A DNA stretch of 27,134 nt from a virus, in IMG/VR virus record IMGVR_UViG_3300044621_001515, positions 1 through 27,134 of that record; one strand, 5' to 3'. Within the stretch, counting starts at the first letter, position 1, and every line of letters begins with the position of its first letter. The translations under genes were made by a program, and so were the position numbers. This document shows, one piece after another, positions 20,641 through 27,134 of this stretch. The notes under the pieces were generated by a model, which was given only the letters and a program-made list of their open reading frames with translations, searched no databases and had not been told where the DNA came from.

Positions 20641-21888
20641 ATGACTCGGGAAGAATTTATAGAGCAAGAAGCCCAACGCAGGTTTGAGCAAAAGTATGGT
20701 AAGGATTGGTATAAAAATCCCGAATCACGCGCACGTTTGCTTAAAGAGTTTGAAGAGGGGCAGAAGCAAGCAAAAGAAAGGAATAAGAAAGAACTTGAAC
20801 AGGTAAAGGCAGATATGCGATCTGGCAAGACCTCTACGCTTGTTGGAAAAGAATCTCTTCGCGCAGACAATAAAGACCCGTATGCTGGTGTGCAGGGGCC
20901 GCTTCCTCGTTTTGAAACGCAGGAGCAGGCAGACGTTTCTGGAGAATCTCGCTATTTGATACCAAGACCACCAAAATCACCGCGTGGTGGTGTGTCTGGT
21001 AGAGAGATGGTGTCTCCACGTGGAGAAGGAATTGAAGTTCGCAAACCGCAAGAAGCTGCCCGCAGGATGTATCGTGCTGTGATTCGCGGAGAACCCGCAA
21101 GCGACGAGCTTTTTGAGACAAAAGAAGAGGCACAAGAATATCTTAAAAAGACAGGCAAAGAGGGCGTTGTTGCCGGAATCAGCTTTAAAGGCAAATCCGC
21201 AGAGGATGTTGCTGGCAAGGAAGCCGCATATAAGGGTGGACTGGCAGCAGAAAAAAAACGCGCATCTGACTTAAAAGAACTTTACGCCGAAAGACAGAAG
21301 GAAGCCGCTGATCGCGTAAGCAGAATGCGTCAAGCTGCTGAAGAATACGACGCTGCAACAACTCCAGAAGGAAAGGCGGCGGCAAGGAGTAAAGCAGAAG
21401 ATGTAAGGCGCGAATCTTTAAAAGAAGAAGGAATTCGTAGCGTAAAAGGAGAAGGCGCTCTCGACCAAGATCTTAATAGAGATTTGTTTAAATTTGGCTG
21501 GGACAAAATGCAAGAACGCCGCAAAAAGAGAGAAGAAGAAACGCGAGTAAAAACAGAACAAGCGAGGGCGCAAACAAGGGAAAGGCAAGCCGTAAAAGCA
21601 GGAGAAGAGTCTGCCAAGCGTGGGCTTTCTCAATTTGAGAGCATCATCAAACCTCTTTACAAGGCATCCCGCGAAGCAAGGCGTGGAAGGGATTACGTAA
21701 CGCAATCTAACATAGAGCGCAGGATCGAAAGATTTACAGCAGGAGTCCCAACCGACCCAAAGGCAAGGCTCCGGTATTTCAATACAAACGAAGGTCGCGA
21801 TAGACTTAATTTCATAACTGAAGAATTGTTGCGCGAACAACAGCAAAGAGAACAAGAAAAAGTCATTCAAAATTGGAACGCATCTTAA
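20641..21888 (+). CDS. Highly charged helical protein, probable internal virion protein (415 aa)
   Basis: Extremely rich in Lys, Arg, Glu and Ala. N-terminal helix MTREEFIEQEAQRRFEQKYG; central coiled-coil stretches (AAEKKRASDLKELYAERQKE, RMRQAAEEYDAATTPEGKAA, KKREEETRVKTEQARAQTRE); basic C-terminus ending EQEKVIQNWNAS. One small folded insert, YRAVIRGEPASDELFETKEE, looks like a short alpha/beta motif. The position before another helical protein and a giant virion-type protein parallels the internal core genes of podoviruses (gp14-gp15-gp16 order); this is an analogy, not homology. Confidence 0.6.
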   Translation: MTREEFIEQEAQRRFEQKYGKDWYKNPESRARLLKEFEEGQKQAKERNKKELEQVKADMRSGKTSTLVGKESLRADNKDPYAGVQGPLPRFETQEQADVSGESRYLIPRPPKSPRGGVSGREMVSPRGEGIEVRKPQEAARRMYRAVIRGEPASDELFETKEEAQEYLKKTGKEGVVAGISFKGKSAEDVAGKEAAYKGGLAAEKKRASDLKELYAERQKEAADRVSRMRQAAEEYDAATTPEGKAAARSKAEDVRRESLKEEGIRSVKGEGALDQDLNRDLFKFGWDKMQERRKKREEETRVKTEQARAQTRERQAVKAGEESAKRGLSQFESIIKPLYKASREARRGRDYVTQSNIERRIERFTAGVPTDPKARLRYFNTNEGRDRLNFITEELLREQQQREQEKVIQNWNAS

Positions 21889-21889
21889 T

Positions 21890-22651
21890 ATGCCGCCAGT
21901 AAAACAAACAATTGTAGAGCCAGAATACACGATGCCTTTGTCTGAAAGGATTATTCAGTCAGAGGAATCGCGGTTATTGCGTTCTGGAATGGGTGGATTT
22001 GATTACGATGCGATGTCTCAAAAGTATCCGCTTGCAGATGTTCGCCGTGCCACAGCGCCGAGATACATCCAGCGGGAACTTGACGAGGAAGATGTAATGA
22101 TGAACATCCGCGAGTTGGAGGCAGCCAAGCGGCAAGCAGACCTTCAGCTTCAAGATTCGATTGTTAAGCAGAACCGCGAAATGTATCGCCAGATACCCGC
22201 AGCTAGGACGGCTATTGCTCAACTAGACCCGACCAGCGATGATTTTTTGAATAAACTTATCGGACTTCAGTCAGAAACACCGCTTGCCTACGAGAATCCA
22301 GACTTTCAAAAAATGGTTGTCGATCCGCTTGTTCGCAGGCATGAGCGATTCCAATCAGAAAGATTAAAGCAAAAGCCAGAACAAGAAGCTTTAATTTCTG
22401 AAAGCTCATTCCAAGATGCGGCATCATTGCTTTCGGACAATGATTTTCAGAAAAAACTTCGCAAGGGTGATCCAATTTCAATTGCAAGAGCGGAGGTAGC
22501 TAGGGATACTATGAATGCGTTTTTGCAACAACGCGGAAAGGCGGGTGTCCAACCAGTGCAGCCAACAGGGTTCCCGTCTGAATCGCCGTCAGCAACCCCA
22601 ACGCCCCAAGGTGCTGGACAAAGAGTGCCGCTGTCTGATATTTTCAAATAA
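21890..22651 (+). CDS. Helical hypothetical virion protein (253 aa)
   Basis: Follows the charged protein with a 1-nt gap and overlaps the giant gene by 1 nt (TAATG). Mostly helical with regular Arg/Glu (REELDEEDVMMNIRELEAAK-like pattern around 60-85), aliphatic patches and a disordered Pro/Ser C-terminus (TGFPSESPSATPTPQGAGQR). No enzyme motif. It is probably an assembly partner of the next protein. Confidence 0.6.
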   Translation: MPPVKQTIVEPEYTMPLSERIIQSEESRLLRSGMGGFDYDAMSQKYPLADVRRATAPRYIQRELDEEDVMMNIRELEAAKRQADLQLQDSIVKQNREMYRQIPAARTAIAQLDPTSDDFLNKLIGLQSETPLAYENPDFQKMVVDPLVRRHERFQSERLKQKPEQEALISESSFQDAASLLSDNDFQKKLRKGDPISIARAEVARDTMNAFLQQRGKAGVQPVQPTGFPSESPSATPTPQGAGQRVPLSDIFK

Positions 22652-25600
22652 TGATTTTCACGGCGGATAGGCTGCGTAAAGCGCGAGAAGAAGGCTATAG
22701 CGATGACGAAATTTGGGGATATGCGGAAAGCATAAATCCTAAAGTCGCACAAGCACGAAGCGAAGGATATTCGTTAGACGAAATATCTTCATTTTTCACA
22801 CAGCGCCAAGCGACTGCGCCGCCTTCACAGGGGGCTGGGCTTTTGCCTCCAGTTGAAGAACTATTTGCTCCAGAGAAAAAAGAAATCGGCGTATTTGAAG
22901 GAATTGCTAATGCGGCACAGAACGCACTTGCTTCATCTCAACAAGCTATCAAAACAGTTGGCGGCGTAACCCCAGAGGAAGCAAAGGAAATTGCCAAGCT
23001 GGAATTTGAGAAGAAGGCACGAGAGGTTTCGCCGGACTACAAGGCGTATCAGGATGCCGAAGGAATGGATGCGGTAAAGGCGTTTGTCACCAATCCGTTT
23101 GAGGTTACGACAAATATCGTCGCAGAAGGTCTTTCTGGAAGTCTTCCAGCATTGGGCACTGGCCTTGCCGCTGGCGCAGTTGGTGCCGCTATTGGCGCGC
23201 CTACGGGTATTGGCGCTCCAGTTGGATTCTTGGGTGGTCAAGTTGCCGGAACATTCGCTGGTTCGCTGGCTACCGAATACGGCGGTAAAATGCTTGAGGA
23301 ATTACAGAATGCTGGGATGGATATTAACAATCCAGACAGCATCACCGAATTCTTTTCCAACCAAAAGCTGGTTGACGAGGCAAAAGACAAGGCACTCAAG
23401 CGAGGCGTTCCTGTCGCTGCGTTTGATGCACTATCCGCTGGTGTCGGTGGCAAAGTGGCTAAAATTACCAAGGCCGCATTTAAGACTCCAGTGCGTGAGG
23501 TTGCCGCAGAAACAGCGATTCAAGCCGCTCTGGGTGGCGGTGGTGAAGTTGCTGGATCGCTTGCTGCTGGCGAAGAAATTAGACCAAAGGATGTGTTTGC
23601 TGAAATCGTTGGCGAGGTCGGGCCGGGTGCTGCGGAAATCGCAATCGGTAAAGTGCAGCAAGGATTCGCCGAACGCAGAAAACAACGCCAACTTCAAGAG
23701 GCCGCGAAGGTTGCGTCAAACTTGGAAAACAATAACGCTCCCCTTACTGCACAGGCAGTTACGGTTACTTCAGCAAAGGATGCGTTGCAGCAAGAGAAAC
23801 AGACCAACGAGCAAACAGAAACCGAGCTTGCAGAGGAGCGGGAGAAGTTTGCGCCAACACCAACCGCATACGAAGTCCCAATCAAAGAAGAGTTCAAAAC
23901 AACCTTCGCCAAGATGTCGCCGGAATCCATCGCGCAGACCGAGCAGGGCTTCCGCGAAGAACTCGAAAGCGAAGACGCGGATACCCGTGCATTCGCTCAA
24001 GCGGGGCTGGACGCACTTGCCGAGTTCCGTGCAGAGACAACGCCACCTGTTGAAAAGAAACTGCCAACCGACGTATTGCCAACAGAAACGCCCGGAGCAA
24101 CATACGGCAGAGAATCCGAATTGTATGACGTATTCGCTGGAGTAAGGCGCAGACCTTTAGAGGTGACGCAGCCTACAGCACCTACGCCGATTACAGTCCC
24201 ACCCGTAGAAGAGGTAGCTCCCGCAGTTGCCGCTGTTACGCAGCCAGCAGCGCCTCCAACAGAAGCACCAGCGCAAGCAGCCGCCGCCGAACTTGATATA
24301 GAAACAAGAAATGGAATTCAGTCTGGGGTCGCATCTGCCGATCCAGATATGCGCGAACTTTGGGCCATTCAGCTAAAAGCAAAGCTAGATAAGAAAGGAT
24401 CGCTTACTTGGAAAGACATACCGCAAGAGCTTTCAGACTCAATGGACACGATAGAGTTTGGTGCGCTAAAGAGGGCATTGACTACCAATCCGCAAGCCGC
24501 CATTGATTTAATAGAAGGCAAGGTAGCACCCGCTGCCCCCGTAACACCCGCCGCTCCCGCAGCACCCGCAGAACCAATAACTTCTGCCGATGCACAAGTA
24601 ATAAACAATTTGCGCTCTGTAGCGGAAAACACGGCAAACCGCGAACAGATTTCCGCGCTATCCGCCGCAGGGCTGGTCGATATTATCAAAGGCCAGCCCG
24701 TTATCAACGAAGACGGAGAAGCCCTCCTCGCGCAAGCACAAGCTCCTCTGCCGCGTCTTACGCCCGAAGAGCGAGTCGCGGAGATACAGGCAGCGCCTCC
24801 AGCACCAGCCGCAGAAGCTCCCGCTATTGTTGAACAAGCGAAACCCGCGCCAGCAGAGCAACTGCCGACAGACGCATCTGTAACTATTTTCAATTATGAC
24901 GAGCGGGTTAAGCCAATCGAGGATCAAATTGACAATAAGATTGATGAGTTGGTTGCTGGGGGAATGACCTTTCAGGAAGCCGACAACTCTCCAGAAGTAA
25001 CCGCTCTTTATGAGAAAAGGTTTGCGATGGATAGAGGAGCTATCAATAGCTACCGCGATATCGTTAACCGAGCATTTGCAGATCAAGGAGTTACCGAAAA
25101 CAATTTAATCGCGACTCCAGCGCAATCTCTTATGCAAGAGGTTTACGCCGCTCCGAAACAAGGAGATGAAGGATTGATTTCTGTTGTAGCCGATCTTGGT
25201 CAAAAGGCATTTGATGATGATGCGGCAACAATCAAAAAACTGGCAGAGGGAATTTTCAAATATCGTGCCGAAGCTGAAGGACTATCACCTGAGGGAATAC
25301 TTGGGCCGCAATCCGCACTCACCCCTGAAGGAAAGAAAGCCCGTGTTGATGAAGCAAGGCTGGCGGCAGAAGCGATTCACAATCAGATTAAGAACTCTTT
25401 AATAGAACGTCCTGCGACTCAAGCATTGGCACTGCCAGCACCCGCTCCCGCACCTACTATCTCCGAAAAACCGCCAACTTCGGAGATAGTTAGTCCTGCT
25501 CCAGCACAACCTGCACCAGCACAAGCAGTAGCTCCAGTAGCACCAGCCACCGCACCTACTATCGGAGAAAAACCACCAACTTCTCCAATGATAGGCGCGG

Positions 25601-27134
25601 AACCGACTCAACCTGCGCCAGCGGAAGGAGTAGAGCCAGCACCTAATTGGGACTTATATTCTGAAGAACTCCGTGACAACCTTGAGTCTTTTTCACCAGC
25701 ACGCGACACTGGAAAAACAAATTATGATTTGATGGATGCCGCTGATAGGTTTGTGGAATTTGCAAAAAAAGATACAAGCGGCAAGCCTTTATCAAAATTG
25801 GTATCTGATTTTGAGAAAGCCGATTATGATGTAACAACAAGCCAAGTTAAAAAAATCCGCACATCTATAAAAGCATTAGAAGAATCTGGCATATCTCCTA
25901 TTGTAACCCCAGCACCCGCACCAGTCACCGAGCAAGTTGCACCAGCAGAAGTTCCCGCGCCAGAGGTTGCGCCTGTAGAAGTATCTACTATTACTGAAGA
26001 TAAAAAACAATTTGTTGTAGAAAAAGTAAAAACATCAACAGAAGACACTGGAGCATATCATTATGGAGATGTCGGAATTGGGCGTGATACGACACTGCAA
26101 AGAATGGGTATAGGAAGATCAACTGGGCATTTTGGAACTGGAGTATATTTCCTTGGTAAAAAAGATTCACAAGTAATGGCTGACAGGCCAGTAAACAATA
26201 TAGATTTGTCTGGTTTAAATTTAGCACAACCAAGAACAGCAGCAAAAAATCTGCATGAAGGATTAAAGGGAATAAATAAGTCAATACTGAATGGAGAAAA
26301 AATTTCATTCAATCAACCATCAGACAGCGGAAGTAAGGCGTTAAATAAAATATATATATCTCTTATTGGTCAGGCAAAAGAAGCGGATGTTAAAAAAGCA
26401 ATACAGAATGTTGAGAATATTTTTGCGAATAAGCAAAATGATGGATTACGAACTCCATCTACATATGTAATGCAGGAGCTTGGATTTGATGGGATTGATG
26501 TTCGCGGAACAGATGCAGACAATACTGAATATGGCAGTGTTATTTTTGCAAACCCAACACCCACCCCCGCAGTATCGGAAACGATAACAGAGCCAGCCTC
26601 CGCTCCAGCACAACCAACAGGCATTGCAGTAGGCAACCGCATCAAGCTCGGCAAAAGCCCGCAGACCTACGTAGTAGAAAAAGTCATCCCGCAGACAGCA
26701 ACAGAGCGCGAATTAGGCGAGCAGTATTACTCCGTAAAGAACGAGCGAACCGGAGAGGTGCAGGTCGTAGAGAAGAACGACGTAAAGCCCGTAAAGGCGA
26801 AGGGTGCAAGGAAAGTTGCAGCAGACATCCGCGAAACACGCGAAGAAGTTACGCCAGCACAAGAAGAGAATCGCTACACATACGAGCAAATCTTGGTAGC
26901 GGCGAAGAAGTTCTTCGGAGGGAAGGCTCCAGCGAATCTTACAATTGTTAACGATAGCACAGACCCAGACTATCGTTTCAAGGCTGGATACAATTTAGAA
27001 ACTGGGCAGATTATCCTTAACCAAGCGTATCTCTCCAAGGAAGACAATATCGCAGACAATATCGCGCACGAACTCGGTCACTTCGTCTACGGCGATCCCG
27101 AAGTGCAGGCTGCGTTTAAAGAGTTCTGGAACGC
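22651..27134 (+). CDS. Giant polyvalent virion-type protein with ADP-ribosyltransferase-like and metallopeptidase-like domains (partial, at least 1494 aa)
   Basis: Open from ATG 22651 to the right edge, no stop. Domains: 1-50, two helical repeats (ARKEGYSDDEI-like: REEGYSDDEIW, RSEGYSLDEIS); about 140-290, a glycine-zipper/hydrophobic region (GTGLAAGAVGAAIGAPTGIG) seen in phage DNA-ejection and large polyvalent proteins; about 290-1100, helical stretches and Pro/Ala linkers; about 1131-1300, ART-like domain with HYGD (H1137, Y1138), HFGTGVYFLG (G1162, Y1166, F1167) and LGFDGIDVRG followed by NTEYGSVIF (E1293, F1299); about 1335-1390, small beta domain (VGNRIKLGKSPQTYVVEKV); about 1440-end, zincin with H1473-E-L-G-H1477. 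Such polyvalent proteins are known to be injected with DNA to counter host defences; here this is inferred from domain layout. Confidence 0.75.
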   Translation, partial: MIFTADRLRKAREEGYSDDEIWGYAESINPKVAQARSEGYSLDEISSFFTQRQATAPPSQGAGLLPPVEELFAPEKKEIGVFEGIANAAQNALASSQQAIKTVGGVTPEEAKEIAKLEFEKKAREVSPDYKAYQDAEGMDAVKAFVTNPFEVTTNIVAEGLSGSLPALGTGLAAGAVGAAIGAPTGIGAPVGFLGGQVAGTFAGSLATEYGGKMLEELQNAGMDINNPDSITEFFSNQKLVDEAKDKALKRGVPVAAFDALSAGVGGKVAKITKAAFKTPVREVAAETAIQAALGGGGEVAGSLAAGEEIRPKDVFAEIVGEVGPGAAEIAIGKVQQGFAERRKQRQLQEAAKVASNLENNNAPLTAQAVTVTSAKDALQQEKQTNEQTETELAEEREKFAPTPTAYEVPIKEEFKTTFAKMSPESIAQTEQGFREELESEDADTRAFAQAGLDALAEFRAETTPPVEKKLPTDVLPTETPGATYGRESELYDVFAGVRRRPLEVTQPTAPTPITVPPVEEVAPAVAAVTQPAAPPTEAPAQAAAAELDIETRNGIQSGVASADPDMRELWAIQLKAKLDKKGSLTWKDIPQELSDSMDTIEFGALKRALTTNPQAAIDLIEGKVAPAAPVTPAAPAAPAEPITSADAQVINNLRSVAENTANREQISALSAAGLVDIIKGQPVINEDGEALLAQAQAPLPRLTPEERVAEIQAAPPAPAAEAPAIVEQAKPAPAEQLPTDASVTIFNYDERVKPIEDQIDNKIDELVAGGMTFQEADNSPEVTALYEKRFAMDRGAINSYRDIVNRAFADQGVTENNLIATPAQSLMQEVYAAPKQGDEGLISVVADLGQKAFDDDAATIKKLAEGIFKYRAEAEGLSPEGILGPQSALTPEGKKARVDEARLAAEAIHNQIKNSLIERPATQALALPAPAPAPTISEKPPTSEIVSPAPAQPAPAQAVAPVAPATAPTIGEKPPTSPMIGAEPTQPAPAEGVEPAPNWDLYSEELRDNLESFSPARDTGKTNYDLMDAADRFVEFAKKDTSGKPLSKLVSDFEKADYDVTTSQVKKIRTSIKALEESGISPIVTPAPAPVTEQVAPAEVPAPEVAPVEVSTITEDKKQFVVEKVKTSTEDTGAYHYGDVGIGRDTTLQRMGIGRSTGHFGTGVYFLGKKDSQVMADRPVNNIDLSGLNLAQPRTAAKNLHEGLKGINKSILNGEKISFNQPSDSGSKALNKIYISLIGQAKEADVKKAIQNVENIFANKQNDGLRTPSTYVMQELGFDGIDVRGTDADNTEYGSVIFANPTPTPAVSETITEPASAPAQPTGIAVGNRIKLGKSPQTYVVEKVIPQTATERELGEQYYSVKNERTGEVQVVEKNDVKPVKAKGARKVAADIRETREEVTPAQEENRYTYEQILVAAKKFFGGKAPANLTIVNDSTDPDYRFKAGYNLETGQIILNQAYLSKEDNIADNIAHELGHFVYGDPEVQAAFKEFWN
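25456..25490. repeat. 12-bp perfect inverted repeat within the giant gene
   Basis: ACTATCTCCGAA (25456-25467) and TTCGGAGATAGT (25479-25490) are exact complements with an 11-nt spacer. The DNA encodes the linker unit TISEKPPTSEIV. A related unit begins 102 nt later at 25553 (TIGEKPPTSPMI) and also forms a hairpin, GGAGAA/TTCTCC (25564-25569, 25581-25586), with different arm bases. Confidence 0.6.

Noticed and set aside
23084-24145. 353-codon open frame inside the giant gene.
   Set aside because: It lies in a second frame of the real gene and reads as Arg/Pro/Leu/Gln-rich shadow sequence; the giant frame has clear domains over the same DNA.
24827-24837. Further TTGTTGAACAA palindrome.
   Set aside because: Lies within codons for IVEQ in the giant gene and lacks the following TAAG, so it is treated as chance.

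Overview
The window looks like part of a tailed double-stranded DNA phage (or a prophage/metagenomic phage contig). Support comes from a small-terminase-like protein, a DnaB-type replicative helicase, a dCMP deaminase, several tail-fibre and receptor-binding proteins, and one very large virion-type polyvalent protein cut by the right edge. Genes are short and tightly packed, with ATGA, GTGA and TAATG start/stop overlaps. All three stop codons are used, so the standard code is likely. No integrase, lysis enzyme, portal, major capsid or large terminase is visible here. The host cannot be named from the sequence. Many starts have no Shine-Dalgarno and sit behind A-rich leaders, while others carry a clear GGAG-type site.

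Layout. (1) 27-539 (+): terminase-small-subunit-like gene, meeting a leftward cluster tail to tail over a 12-bp hairpin. (2) 541-3723 (-): leftward early-type cluster of about ten small genes, mostly unknown, including two tiny single-helix membrane proteins. (3) 3724-4881: about 1.16 kb without a convincing gene, with direct repeats and a very A/T-rich patch; a candidate origin or control region. (4) 4882-7030 (-): leftward structural cassette with a coiled-coil protein, a LamG-like binding protein and a fibre protein. (5) 7031-7495: gene-free, hairpin-rich stretch. (6) 7496-9276 (-): small ORF, DnaB helicase and a small ORF. (7) 9323-9771 (+): two small basic proteins. (8) 9758-10159 (-): dCMP deaminase. 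(9) 10160-10875: second hairpin-rich stretch with a broken open frame. (10) 10876-27134 (+): rightward late block: GT-B glycosyltransferase-like protein, cysteine-rich protein, GT-A-like protein with a Cys-rich tail, a probable structural protein, small structural proteins, a neck/connector-like protein, two long tail fibres (beta-helix and YadA-like beta-roll), two helical charged proteins, and the giant polyvalent protein.

How it fits together. Helicase and deaminase serve replication and nucleotide supply. The fibre and LamG-type proteins on both strands form the host-recognition kit. The three-gene glycosyltransferase cassette may alter virion or host glycans. The last gene looks like an internal/ejected protein: a glycine-zipper region, Pro/Ala linkers, an ADP-ribosyltransferase-like domain and an HExxH metallopeptidase-like domain. 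That protein, a recurrent TTGTTNAACAATAAG motif, and the two structured gene-free regions are the parts most worth following up.
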